Below are positions 1 through 8,390 of a stretch of 64,000 nucleotides of DNA, piece by piece. Made by a program: the position numbers and the translations under genes. The DNA lies in the NCBI GenBank assembly GCA_046329535.1, contig JAXLUN010000011.1, positions 33,459-97,458 on the forward strand, read 5' to 3'. Within the stretch, counting starts at the first letter, position 1; each line of letters starts with the position of its first letter. The stretch comes from Bog-950 sp046329535 (GTDB taxonomy: Bacteria; Bacteroidota; Bacteroidia; Chitinophagales; LD1). The notes beneath the pieces are model-generated. The model saw only the letters and a list, made by a program, of their open reading frames with translations, had not been told where the DNA came from and searched no databases.

Positions 1-2
1 GA

Positions 3-1697
3 GAAACTATCGGTATTGTGGGTGAGTCAGGGTCTGGTAAGTCAGTAACATCCTTATCTGTGATGCGGTTAATTCCAAATCCTCCAGGTCGAATTGCTTC
101 AGGAGAAATTCTTTTTCACCAAAAGGATGGTAGTATTATCGATATTGCTAAGATTTCGGAGGAGGAAATGCGCAAGTATCGAGGCAATGAGATATCGATG
201 ATTTTTCAAGAACCCATGACATCGCTTAATCCGGTTTTTACTTGCGGAGAGCAAGTAATGGAGGCCATTATTCTGCACCAGAAAGTTACAAAAGAAAAGG
301 CAACGGAAATTACCTTAAAGATGTTCGAAAAGGTGAAGCTACCAAATCCGCAACGCATACTTGATGCATACCCGCATCAGCTATCAGGAGGGCAAAAGCA
401 AAGAGTAATGATTGCAATGGCTATGAGTTGCAATCCATCTATCCTCATTGCCGATGAACCTACAACTGCCTTGGACGTAACTGTTCAGGCAACCATTCTT
501 GACTTAATGGCTCAACTAAAAGGTGAAATTGATAGCTCCATTATGTTCATCACGCATGATCTTGGGGTAATTGCCGAAATTGCTGACCGGGTTTTAGTTA
601 TGTATAAAGGTAAAATTGTAGAGCAGGGCACTGTGCTTGAGATTTTCGGAAATCCGCAACATCCATATACCAAAAGTTTATTAGCCTGCCGGCCACCATT
701 GGGTAAGCGTTTAAGCAAGCTGCCAACAGTAGTTGATTTTATGGAAGAAAAAGAGGATGGGACTGTGGTAGAAAAACATACTTCCGTTGCGGATGCCATC
801 AATGCAGTTGTTATTTCAGATGAAGTTACTAAGGCGAGAAGAGAAAAAGTATTGCAGGGTAAGCCTATTTTACAACTGAAAAATGTGCAAACATGGTTTG
901 GCACTTCCAAGAATTTCTTCGGTAAAACATTAGACTATGTGAAGGCAGTAGACGATGTGAGTTTTGATGTTTACGAAGGTGAGACTTTAGGATTGGTAGG
1001 AGAGTCAGGCTGTGGAAAGACAACTCTGGGAAGAACTATTTTAAGATTAGTTCCGGCACACGGAGGGGAAATAGTTTTTGACGGCAAGAATCTTTTGGAC
1101 CTTGGACAGAAGGATATGATGAAGATGCGTGAGCACATGCAAATTATCTTTCAGGACCCGTACTCCTCATTAAACCCTCGAATAACTATTGGCAGCGCCA
1201 TCATGGAACCCATGACTGTTCATGGAATTTACAGTAATGAGAAGGAGCGCAAAGAGAAGGTGCTTGATTTATTGTCCAAGGTAAATATGAAGCCTGAACA
1301 TTTTAATCGTTATCCTCATGAGTTTTCAGGTGGTCAACGTCAGCGTATTTGTATTGCCCGAGCTCTGGCGCTTAATCCTAAATTTATTATTTGCGATGAA
1401 TCCGTTTCTGCACTTGATGTGTCGGTTCAGGCACAGGTATTAAACCTGCTAATACAACTAAGGGAGGAATTCAAGTTTACCTACATTTTTATCTCGCATG
1501 ACTTATCAGTAGTGAAATTCATGAGCGACCGCATGGTGGTGATGAATAAGGGCAAAGTAGAGGAGATGGGTATTAGTGATGAAATTTACAATAATCCTCA
1601 GCGTGAATACACGCAGAAATTGATAGCGGCTATCCCTAAAGGGGAACTCAGTGATATTCAGAAACGTATTGAAGCTGAAAAAGCCAGACTCAACTAA
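3..1697 (+). CDS. Dipeptide/oligopeptide ABC transporter dual ATP-binding protein (5' end cut off)
   Basis: This is the cytoplasmic ATPase of a peptide/nickel-type ABC importer, with two nucleotide-binding domains fused in one chain (DppD-like then DppF-like). The frame is open to the window edge and the first visible residues are already the Walker A motif GESGSGKS, so about 30-40 N-terminal residues lie upstream. The first domain has the signature LSGGQKQR and the Walker B stretch ILIADEPTTALD. The second has Walker A GESGCGKTT, signature FSGGQRQR and FIICDESVSALD. Each domain is followed by the oligopeptide-transporter C-terminal segment (NPQHPYTKSLL and NPQREYTQKLI). The permease and binding-protein genes are not in view. 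Both ATP sites look intact. The family assignment is firm; the transported substrate is not shown. Confidence 0.93.
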   Translation, partial: ETIGIVGESGSGKSVTSLSVMRLIPNPPGRIASGEILFHQKDGSIIDIAKISEEEMRKYRGNEISMIFQEPMTSLNPVFTCGEQVMEAIILHQKVTKEKATEITLKMFEKVKLPNPQRILDAYPHQLSGGQKQRVMIAMAMSCNPSILIADEPTTALDVTVQATILDLMAQLKGEIDSSIMFITHDLGVIAEIADRVLVMYKGKIVEQGTVLEIFGNPQHPYTKSLLACRPPLGKRLSKLPTVVDFMEEKEDGTVVEKHTSVADAINAVVISDEVTKARREKVLQGKPILQLKNVQTWFGTSKNFFGKTLDYVKAVDDVSFDVYEGETLGLVGESGCGKTTLGRTILRLVPAHGGEIVFDGKNLLDLGQKDMMKMREHMQIIFQDPYSSLNPRITIGSAIMEPMTVHGIYSNEKERKEKVLDLLSKVNMKPEHFNRYPHEFSGGQRQRICIARALALNPKFIICDESVSALDVSVQAQVLNLLIQLREEFKFTYIFISHDLSVVKFMSDRMVVMNKGKVEEMGISDEIYNNPQREYTQKLIAAIPKGELSDIQKRIEAEKARLN

Positions 1698-1713
1698 AGA
1701 ATAACTTTCTCCG

Positions 1714-2877
1714 GTGGATATATCCTATATTCTGAATCATTTGGGAGAGGAGAGGAGTGAATACTATCATGCGGTATCACCTCCTGTTATTCAAACCAGT
1801 AATTTTTATTCTAAGACCGTAGCCGATTTGCGAAAAGCATTTACGGATGAGAAGAATATCCATTTATATACCCGAGGTAATAACCCTACGGTAGAAATAC
1901 TTCGCAAAAAGATTGCCGCCCTGGCTGGCGCTGAGGACGCACTAATTTTTTCAAGTGGGGTGGCTGCGGTAGCAGCAGCTGTAATGAGCAACGTAAAAGC
2001 GGGTGACCATGTAATTTGCGTCAAGAAGCCTTACGGCTGGACGAATAAGCTATTGACCAAGTATCTGGCCCAATACGGAGTTCAATCCACCATGGTTGAC
2101 GGGACAGAGGTAGCAAATTTTGAAAGCGCAATACGCGATGATACCCGACTGATATTTCTCGAATCCCCCAACTCTTTCACTTTTGAGATTCAGGATCTGG
2201 CAGCTGTAGTCCAATTGGCAAAAGCAAGAAATATTGTTACTGTTATAGATAATTCCTATTGCACTTCATTAGGTCAACGATGTATTGAACTCGGCATTGA
2301 TATCGAAGTTCATTCGGCTACCAAGTATTATAGCGGGCATAGTGATGTTGTGGCTGGCTATCTGATTAGTAACAAAGAAATGTGTGACAGGATATTCGCA
2401 TCAGAGCTACTAAATCTTGGCGCTATTATCTCGCCTAACGATGCTTGGCTTATGCTTCGCAGTTTGAGAACTCTTCCTATTCGTTTAGAAAGAATAAAAG
2501 CTACTACTGAAAAAATTGTCGATTGGCTGGTTCATCACCCGCAGGTTGAGAAAGTAATTTATCCATTTTTAAAATCATTTCCTCAATATGAACTTGCACA
2601 AAAACAGATGTTGTGGTGTGGGGGTTTATTCAGTGCACAAATTAAGGCCGATAGCGTTGAGCAGATAGAACTTTTCTGTGATAGTTTGCAGCGTTTTCTG
2701 ATGGCGGTTAGTTGGGGTGGACATGAATCTTTGATTATGCCTGCGTGTAGTTTTTTTCCTAAAGGCAAACATGATTCTTCTGTTTTTCCTTTCAATTTAA
2801 TTCGGTTTTATATTGGGTTAGAAGATGTGGAAATCTTAACGGAAGATTTGAAACAAGCATTCGCAAAAATCGAATAA
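1714..2877 (+). CDS. PLP-dependent trans-sulfuration enzyme (Cys/Met metabolism family)
   Basis: A 387-residue fold-type I PLP enzyme of the cystathionine gamma-synthase/beta-lyase/gamma-lyase family. Visible hallmarks are TRGNNPTVEILRKKIAAL near residue 53, SSGVAAVAAA near 80, the VIDNSYCTS aspartate loop near 177 and the PLP lysine K204 in HSATKYYSGHSDVVAG. The family makes or breaks C-S bonds in methionine and cysteine metabolism in the cytoplasm. The exact reaction cannot be decided from the sequence. The start is GTG at 1714, because an in-frame TAA at 1702 excludes anything further upstream and the first in-frame ATG would remove conserved sequence. It follows the ABC ATPase gene by 16 bp on the same strand, so the two may be cotranscribed. 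Confidence 0.88.
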   Translation: MDISYILNHLGEERSEYYHAVSPPVIQTSNFYSKTVADLRKAFTDEKNIHLYTRGNNPTVEILRKKIAALAGAEDALIFSSGVAAVAAAVMSNVKAGDHVICVKKPYGWTNKLLTKYLAQYGVQSTMVDGTEVANFESAIRDDTRLIFLESPNSFTFEIQDLAAVVQLAKARNIVTVIDNSYCTSLGQRCIELGIDIEVHSATKYYSGHSDVVAGYLISNKEMCDRIFASELLNLGAIISPNDAWLMLRSLRTLPIRLERIKATTEKIVDWLVHHPQVEKVIYPFLKSFPQYELAQKQMLWCGGLFSAQIKADSVEQIELFCDSLQRFLMAVSWGGHESLIMPACSFFPKGKHDSSVFPFNLIRFYIGLEDVEILTEDLKQAFAKIE

Positions 2878-2884
2878 TTGAATC

Positions 2885-3568
2885 ATGAGATTGAAATTTA
2901 TTTTCTTGATTTTAACCGGAATACTTTCGGTTCAATTATATGCCACTGATTATACCTCGTTAACTGAAGCGCTTAAAAACCCTGCTGCTGTAAAATCGCT
3001 TAATCTTAGTGGTAAAGGTCTAACTGCCCTGTCAGAGAGCATTGGTAAGTTGACAAATCTTGAAAGATTGAATCTCTCCTCCAATAAACTAACTAACCTG
3101 CCTAAGGCTCTTTATACACTTAAAAAGCTGAAGTATCTAAACCTTACAGGTAATCTACTTACCGTAATTCCTTCGACTATTGCTAATTTTAAAAATTTGC
3201 AAGAACTGGAGATAGGATTCAATAAATTATCTGTTCTGCCCAAAGAAATCGGCTTGCTTAACAGACTTAATCGTTTGGTAGCAGCTAAAAATAATTTGAA
3301 ATCTTTACCTGCAGAGATGGGACAGCTTGGCATGTTGGAAATTGTAGACTTATCATACAATCTATTTCCCTCTCTTCCCTTGGCTTTAACTAGTATCAGG
3401 AGCCTTAAAACTCTCGATATGAGTTTTAATAAATCATTGAGCAGCTTTCCGGCAGAGATTAAGAATCTTTCTTCACTACGCTTACTAAATTTTAAGAATA
3501 CACAAATAGCAACTAAGCAAGTTGATGATCTTACATGGCTTATTCCTGATTGCCAGATAATGCTGTAG
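2885..3568 (+). CDS. Secreted leucine-rich repeat protein
   Basis: A 227-residue protein with an N-terminal signal peptide (MRLKFIFLILTGILSVQLYA) followed by about seven leucine-rich repeats of 22-23 residues of the type LxxLxxLxLxxNxLxxLPxxI, for example NLERLNLSSNKLTNLP. Such repeats form a curved solenoid used for protein binding. No catalytic or T9SS C-terminal domain is present, so it is probably periplasmic or otherwise exported with a binding role that cannot be named. It begins 7 bp after the trans-sulfuration gene, which suggests the same transcript. Confidence 0.8.
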   Translation: MRLKFIFLILTGILSVQLYATDYTSLTEALKNPAAVKSLNLSGKGLTALSESIGKLTNLERLNLSSNKLTNLPKALYTLKKLKYLNLTGNLLTVIPSTIANFKNLQELEIGFNKLSVLPKEIGLLNRLNRLVAAKNNLKSLPAEMGQLGMLEIVDLSYNLFPSLPLALTSIRSLKTLDMSFNKSLSSFPAEIKNLSSLRLLNFKNTQIATKQVDDLTWLIPDCQIML

Positions 3569-3601
3569 GTAACCGAAAAATTCTTCTTTATATTTATTTC
3601 C

Positions 3602-4873
3602 ATGAATGAAAAACTCCTTCACTTCATCTGGAAATACCGTTTGTTTAATTCAGGTAATCTGGAAACTACCGAAGGAGAACCTATTGAAATAATTCAATCG
3701 GGTTTGTATAATACAGATGCCGGACCTGACTTTTTAAACGCCAAAATCAGAATTGGTCAAACGATTTGGGCAGGGAATATTGAACTACATATACAATCCT
3801 CCGATTGGTTCTTACACCAGCACGATTTAAATCAATCTTATAATAACGTAATACTCCATGTGGTGCATCAAATTAATGGTCCGCAAGCTACAAGAGCCAA
3901 TGGGGAGTTGTTGCCAACCTTAGCGCTCAAGAATCATATGAATGAAAAGACGCTCAGTCGGTACGAGGAATTACAAAAGAATAAACAATGGATTCCTTGT
4001 TCTCATCATTTTCGTGAAGCAGATGCTTTTACCCGCGATAGTTTTTTAGAGAGACTGGCAACTGAGAGGCTGGAAACAAAAGTAGAGGCCGTTAATAATC
4101 TTTTGCACCAGTGTCAAAATGATTGGGAAAATGTCATGTTTCAAACCATTGCGGGATACCTGGGAACCAGTATTAATAAGCAACCATTTTTACAATTGGC
4201 TCAATCACTGCCCGTTAATCTTTGGGCTAAATATCAAAGCGATAAAATTCAAATGGAAGCTTTAGTTTTTGGTCAGGCCGGCCTTTTGGAGCAAAACTAT
4301 GAGGATGAACATCCCAATCAACTTCGTAAAGAATATCAATATCTGAAAAGGCTGCATCAACTCGAGCCTTTTCCCAAGCATATCTGGAAGTTCTTGCGCC
4401 TCAGACCTTCAAATTTTCCTACCATCCGGTTAGCTCAATTAGCGGCTCTCATGAGCAAAGAAGTGAAGCTTTTTGCTGTGATTTTATCCGCTCAAAACGT
4501 ACAAGATATTCACCGTTTTTTAAACTTAGAAGTTTCTGAATACTGGCAACAGCACTACCAGTTTGATAAATACTCCGCTAAAGTGAATAGTCATTTAGGA
4601 GATACTATGAAGAATGTTTTATTGATTAATGCTGTAGCGCCAGTGCTTTTTGCCTATGGCAAATACAAGGATGATGAAATATACTGTACCAGGGCGGAAC
4701 AATTGTTAGAAACCTGTGCTCCGGAAAGTAATTCAATCATAGACGGATGGAGTCATCTTAACTTGAAGGCTTCAAATGCCAGCCAAACACAGTCTTTGTT
4801 ACAACTGAAAAAGGAATACTGCGATAAATTCAAATGTTTAGACTGTGGCATTGGTGTCAGTATTTTGAAATAA
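3602..4873 (+). CDS. DUF2851 family protein
   Basis: A 423-residue soluble protein that I recognise as DUF2851, a family mostly confined to Bacteroidota and without an established function. Characteristic stretches are the N-terminal LLHFIWKYRLFN, the central ESGDAGPDF-like segment (here NTDAGPDFLNAKIRIG), and WAGNIELHIQSSDW followed by HxHxxxxxYNNVILHVV. The C-terminus carries a Cys cluster (EYCDKFKCLDCGIG) that could bind metal; that is inference. No signal peptide or membrane segment is seen. The conserved Asp/His-rich N-terminal half hints at a nuclease-like or metal-dependent fold, which is unproven. Confidence 0.85.
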   Translation: MNEKLLHFIWKYRLFNSGNLETTEGEPIEIIQSGLYNTDAGPDFLNAKIRIGQTIWAGNIELHIQSSDWFLHQHDLNQSYNNVILHVVHQINGPQATRANGELLPTLALKNHMNEKTLSRYEELQKNKQWIPCSHHFREADAFTRDSFLERLATERLETKVEAVNNLLHQCQNDWENVMFQTIAGYLGTSINKQPFLQLAQSLPVNLWAKYQSDKIQMEALVFGQAGLLEQNYEDEHPNQLRKEYQYLKRLHQLEPFPKHIWKFLRLRPSNFPTIRLAQLAALMSKEVKLFAVILSAQNVQDIHRFLNLEVSEYWQQHYQFDKYSAKVNSHLGDTMKNVLLINAVAPVLFAYGKYKDDEIYCTRAEQLLETCAPESNSIIDGWSHLNLKASNASQTQSLLQLKKEYCDKFKCLDCGIGVSILK

Positions 4874-4907
4874 TATTTGACTATATTCGGAAACAAAACA
4901 AGTCGGT

Positions 4908-5135
4908 ATGTTACAGGTAGAATCTTTCAAATTCTTAGTAGAGTCGAATGTTTTTGGCGTTTGTGAGCGTATCGGGGAGAAGCTTCAAATGCCAGCGAGA
5001 GATATTCGTATGTTCTTTATTTATGCTAGTTGTTTAACTATTGGCTCTCCTGTTATTGTATATATGATACTTGCTTTTTGGGTAAAACTAAAAGACTCTA
5101 TAAAAGGTAAGCGCAGTCCTGTCTGGGATTTTTAG
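4908..5135 (+). CDS. PspC domain-containing small membrane protein
   Basis: A 75-residue protein with the layout of short Bacteroidota PspC-domain proteins: FGVCERIGEKLQMPARDIRMFF (here resembling the PspC GVCxGIAxxxxxxxxxxR core), then one hydrophobic helix (YASCLTIGSPVIVYMILAFWV) and a short basic tail. PspC-family proteins belong to the phage-shock envelope-stress response in other bacteria, although no pspA or pspF neighbour is present here. It sits 35 bp after the DUF2851 gene on the same strand and converges on the GH105 gene, whose stop is 5 bp away. Confidence 0.75.
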   Translation: MLQVESFKFLVESNVFGVCERIGEKLQMPARDIRMFFIYASCLTIGSPVIVYMILAFWVKLKDSIKGKRSPVWDF

Positions 5136-5139
5136 TTCT

Positions 5140-6303
5140 CTATTTACCCTCGTTCCGCATCCCCTTATCCTGTTCATATCGTAAGCCAAACTGAATGAAC
5201 ATACCAATACCATACGGCTTGCCTTTTTGCACTTCCCGTTTAAAGTAATAGTTTTTATCACCAATACAGGTTCCGGTGCAAATGTTCTTCGTAATCAGAT
5301 AATTCTTGCCCGTAGTGGTTATGCTGTTTTTCCTTAATCCGGCATAGGCGCGGTCAATACTTTGGCTAAAAGTAGAATCTGAAACAAGACCGTTTCTCAA
5401 AGCCGCCCCCATACCATAGGCAAACATGGCCGTGCAGGAACTTTCTATCCAGTTTCCAGGTTCATTTTTCCGTACCGGCAATTGATACCAATGCCCGGTT
5501 TGTTTATCCTGCAATTCGGGGAGATGAAGAATCATTTCTTTCAAGTAGCTTGCAATTTCATTCCGGTATAGGTTGTCGTTCGGCAAAATTTCCAGGGCAT
5601 CGCTTAGGGTTACTACAATCCAGCCATTTCCACGGCCCCATATTTCTTTGCTTCTGCGGGTGGTTTTATCGGCCCAGTTCATTTGGCTGCAAAAGGTGCA
5701 ATGTGTTTTATTGTCGCTATCCCAGCCATGATACCACAGGCCCCATTCTTTATCCTGAAGTTTATCGCGGTGTAAGCGAAACTGCTTCATAAACTCATCC
5801 AGATATTTTGAATCGCCCGTTGCCTGATACATGGTCAGCAGAAACTCACCAATCATAAACATGGTATCGTCCCACAACTCGGTAAACAGCATGAGATGCG
5901 AAACCGCTCCATCGCTAGTGCGCTTTATTTTCAGATAATCGGCATAAATCTTTTCGGCTTTAGTTTTATACTTATCGTCTTTGGTAACCTGATATAAAAA
6001 GGCCATGCCTAAACCCGATGCTACCGAGTTCGGGGTCTTTCCATTGGCGTATGCATAGTTTTTATCCATCGCCTTTTTAATGTAATTAAAATACACCTGT
6101 TTTTGCTCAGCGGGAGCATAGTTGTATTGTTTAACCATTGTATTCAGCAAGGCGGCATTTTGCCAGTTCCAGGTGTAACGGTTTGCCCGCAAATACGATT
6201 CCCGGGCAAACACATCGAGGCTATCGACCCAGGTTTGAGAAAACGATGAAAAGTAACAGAGCATTAGAACGGTCAGCAGGAAACTTTGTATCGGGCTTTT
6301 CAT
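5140..6303 (-). CDS. Glycoside hydrolase family 88/105 (unsaturated rhamnogalacturonyl hydrolase-like)
   Basis: A 387-residue secreted (alpha/alpha)6-barrel hydrolase of the GH88/GH105 group, which removes unsaturated uronic acid from oligosaccharides released by polysaccharide lyases. Family signatures seen are LWDDTMFMIGEFLLTMYQ, WGRGNGWIVVTLSDALEILP, GHWYQLPV and WIESSCTAMFAYGMGAALRNG. I start at ATG 6303 rather than 6348 because it opens directly on a signal peptide (MKSPIQSFLLTVLMLCYFSS) ending near SFSQ. No SusC/SusD pair or polysaccharide lyase lies nearby, so it is not visibly part of a polysaccharide utilisation locus. It is divergent from the SUMF1-like gene, with 69 bp between the starts. 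Confidence 0.88.
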   Translation of the reverse strand: MKSPIQSFLLTVLMLCYFSSFSQTWVDSLDVFARESYLRANRYTWNWQNAALLNTMVKQYNYAPAEQKQVYFNYIKKAMDKNYAYANGKTPNSVASGLGMAFLYQVTKDDKYKTKAEKIYADYLKIKRTSDGAVSHLMLFTELWDDTMFMIGEFLLTMYQATGDSKYLDEFMKQFRLHRDKLQDKEWGLWYHGWDSDNKTHCTFCSQMNWADKTTRRSKEIWGRGNGWIVVTLSDALEILPNDNLYRNEIASYLKEMILHLPELQDKQTGHWYQLPVRKNEPGNWIESSCTAMFAYGMGAALRNGLVSDSTFSQSIDRAYAGLRKNSITTTGKNYLITKNICTGTCIGDKNYYFKREVQKGKPYGIGMFIQFGLRYEQDKGMRNEGK

Positions 6304-6372
6304 GAACAGCAATAGATTGGTTATTATTAATCTTTGAAAGTTAAACATATTAAAAGCACACTAAGCCAGATA

Positions 6373-7110
6373 ATGAACCGTCCAATTATAACCATCCTCA
6401 TCAGTTCGTTCTTGTTGCTGTCTTTCAATTCGCCCCGGGTACAGGAACCGGAAATGGTTTATGTGGAAGGTGGTTCGTTTACCATGGGTAGTAATACCGG
6501 TGAAAAGAATGAGCAGCCGCCTCATGTTGTTCAGCTGAATTCGTTTTACATAGCTAAGTATGAAGTAACACAGGCCACCTGGCAAAGTGTAATGGGGAAC
6601 AATCCTTCTTATTTTTCTGCTTGTGCCGACTGCCCGGCCGAGGAGGTAACGCCTGACAATATAGATACGTTTTTGGTGCGGCTGAATCAGTTAACCGGTA
6701 AGCACTACCGTTTACCTACCGAAGCAGAATGGGAGTATGCCGCTTCGGGAGGCAATAAAAGCATGCACTACCGATACAGCGGCAGTAACAGCCTGGAGGA
6801 AGTAGCCTGGTATGCCCGTAATGCCGATAACAAAACTCACCCCGTTGGGCAGAAAAAGCCGAACGAACTGGGCTTGTACGACATGAGCGGCAATGTGTGG
6901 GAACTGTGTCGCGATTGGTGGAATCCGGATTACTATAAGCATACCACCAAGGAGAATCCGGTGAATACGAAGAAGGCCATTTTCAGAGTAGCCAGAGGCG
7001 GGTCGTGGCGGAGTGAAGAATACCGTTGCTATAACCAGGCACGTAACCGGAATGTGCCCGACCATCATAAACAAAATGGAGGATTGCGTTTAGTGTTAGA
7101 CGTATTGTGA
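6373..7110 (+). CDS. SUMF1/formylglycine-generating-enzyme-like domain protein
   Basis: A 245-residue exported protein made of one FGE-sulfatase (SUMF1) domain after a signal peptide. Motifs in order are MVYVEGGSFTMGS, FYIAKYEVTQATWQSVMG, RLPTEAEWEYAASGG, GLYDMSGNVWELCRDW and RVARGGSWRSEEYRCYNQARN. In true sulfatase-activating enzymes two cysteines sit just after the RGGS motif; here those positions read S and R or similar, so the copper site appears to be missing and a binding role (as in GldJ/GldK-type or C-type-lectin-like relatives) is more likely than formylglycine formation. ATG 6373 is preferred over 6334 because it directly precedes the signal peptide. Confidence 0.83.
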   Translation: MNRPIITILISSFLLLSFNSPRVQEPEMVYVEGGSFTMGSNTGEKNEQPPHVVQLNSFYIAKYEVTQATWQSVMGNNPSYFSACADCPAEEVTPDNIDTFLVRLNQLTGKHYRLPTEAEWEYAASGGNKSMHYRYSGSNSLEEVAWYARNADNKTHPVGQKKPNELGLYDMSGNVWELCRDWWNPDYYKHTTKENPVNTKKAIFRVARGGSWRSEEYRCYNQARNRNVPDHHKQNGGLRLVLDVL

Positions 7111-7129
7111 AATTGGTGGTTTCTATAAT

Positions 7130-7163
7130 AAAAAACGGAGAATGCTTTTATCAAACATTCTCC
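7130..7163 (-). terminator. Rho-independent terminator of tRNA-Leu
   Basis: A perfect 8-bp stem (GGAGAATG 7137-7144 with CATTCTCC 7156-7163) is followed on the minus strand by a run of six T. It lies 6 bp past the 3' end of tRNA-Leu and may also slow transcription arriving from the SUMF1-like gene on the other strand. Confidence 0.75.
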
Positions 7164-7168
7164 TTTAG

Positions 7169-7252
7169 TGCCCGAAGGGAGATTCGAACTCCCACACCCT
7201 TTCGGGCGCTACCACCTCAAAGTAGTGCGTCTACCAGTTTCGCCATCCGGGC
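7169..7252 (-). tRNA. tRNA-Leu (anticodon GAG)
   Basis: An 84-nt class II tRNA. The acceptor stem GCCCGGA (from 7252) pairs with TTCGGGC (to 7170), and the discriminator is A. The anticodon stem CTACT/GGTAG encloses loop TTGAGGT, giving anticodon GAG, which reads CUC and CUU. The long variable arm GCGCCCGAAAGGGTGT and the T-loop GTTCGAATC are both present. CCA is not encoded. Confidence 0.95.
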
Positions 7253-7264
7253 TTTGAGAGGGCG

Positions 7265-7294
7265 CAAATATAGAATAGAATTGTTTTCAGCAAA
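7265..7294 (-). promoter_or_regulatory. Bacteroidota-type promoter for tRNA-Leu
   Basis: On the minus strand TTTG (7294-7291) is followed after 18 bp by TATATTTG (7272-7265), which matches the phylum's TTTG-N19-TAnnTTTG pattern. The next bases are CGCCC, just before the tRNA 5' end. Confidence 0.65.
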
Positions 7295-8335
7295 CTATTT
7301 GTCTTTGCCTTTTTGAAGCGTAAAGGCAAAGGTGGTGCCTACCCCTACCGTGCTGCGAACATTAATGGTTTGGTGGTGTGCTTCTAAGATGTGTTTCACA
7401 ATAGCTAATCCTAATCCGGTTCCCCCCTGTTCCCTTGACCGGTGTTTGTCTATTCGGTAAAAGCGCTCAAAAAGTCTGGGTAAATGTTCTTCTGCAATCC
7501 CAATTCCGTTATCGGTAATTTCGGTGAGTATGTTCTCATCCATATCGTAAAAACCGGCTAAGGTTTCTCCGTTCTCCTTACCATACTTTACCGAGTTCAC
7601 CACCAGGTTGGTAATTACCTGACGAATCTTTTCCTTATCGGCATTGACATAAAATGGCTTGTCGCTGTTTTTCTTAATACTGAAATTGATATTCCTCTTT
7701 TTCGCCCGAAATTCCTGTGCTTCAAAAACCTCCTTCACTAATTTGTGCATATCAAAGCTTTCCTTTACCACCGATACCTCTCCCCGTTCCAGGCGCGATA
7801 TTTCATCCAGGTCATCGACCAGATTACTCAGTCGGTCTACACTTTTAGAAGTTCTATCCAGAAATTGCTGCGCAATTTTGGGGTTTTCCATGGCGCCATC
7901 CAGCAAGGTGTGAACGTAACCCTGTATATTAAAAAGAGGCGTTTTCAATTCATGCGACAGGTTACCCAAAAACTCTTTTCTAAACCGCTCCATCCGTTTC
8001 AGTTCTTCAATTTCCTGACTCTTGTTAGTGACCCAATCCTGCACCTGAGTTTCCATTTCGCGCAACGGGTCATCGCCAAAGGTATCTCCAATAGACTCCT
8101 TTAAACTTTTGCTCAGTTTAAACTGATGAATAATTTTATATACCAGCTTGACACGCTTGCGCAGGTAGATATCTACCACATAGTATATCAGCAAGTAGGA
8201 GAGGAAGAATGAAATTGAAAATAGAATGACAAAATGCAGCCAGGACTGAATAAAGTAGATATCAACCACACTGATTACTGTGGCCAGCAGAAGGGATATA
8301 ATAAGGGTAATGTTTCCGGTAGATAGCCTGTCCAA
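7295..8335 (-). CDS. Membrane sensor histidine kinase (PhoR-type)
   Basis: A 346-residue kinase. Two membrane helices (about residues 9-29 and 34-55) flank almost no extracellular loop. A cytoplasmic linker follows, then a HisKA dimerisation domain with phospho-acceptor H128 in FLGNLSHELKTPL, and a HATPase domain with the N box (VVNSVKYG), DNGIGI and GTGLGLAIVKHI. It resembles PhoR/WalK-type kinases. The short loop means the input signal is probably sensed in the membrane or by the linker. No response regulator lies beside it: the neighbours are tRNA-Leu and a diheme cytochrome gene, so its partner is elsewhere. Confidence 0.9.
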   Translation of the reverse strand: MDRLSTGNITLIISLLLATVISVVDIYFIQSWLHFVILFSISFFLSYLLIYYVVDIYLRKRVKLVYKIIHQFKLSKSLKESIGDTFGDDPLREMETQVQDWVTNKSQEIEELKRMERFRKEFLGNLSHELKTPLFNIQGYVHTLLDGAMENPKIAQQFLDRTSKSVDRLSNLVDDLDEISRLERGEVSVVKESFDMHKLVKEVFEAQEFRAKKRNINFSIKKNSDKPFYVNADKEKIRQVITNLVVNSVKYGKENGETLAGFYDMDENILTEITDNGIGIAEEHLPRLFERFYRIDKHRSREQGGTGLGLAIVKHILEAHHQTINVRSTVGVGTTFAFTLQKGKDK

Positions 8336-8390
8336 GGTATATATAAATTAAAGTAAGCAAATTGGGGTCAGTTAAGTGCAAGCATAATTA

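Noticed and set aside
512..910. Antisense ORF inside the ABC transporter gene, and similar shadows elsewhere
   Set aside because: They lie opposite strong coding genes and have no recognisable domains.
6373..7110. Sulfatase-activating formylglycine-generating enzyme
   Set aside because: The catalytic cysteine positions after RGGS appear to be replaced and no sulfatase gene is nearby.
7107..7316. A 69-residue plus-strand ORF
   Set aside because: It runs through tRNA-Leu on the opposite strand and its terminator.
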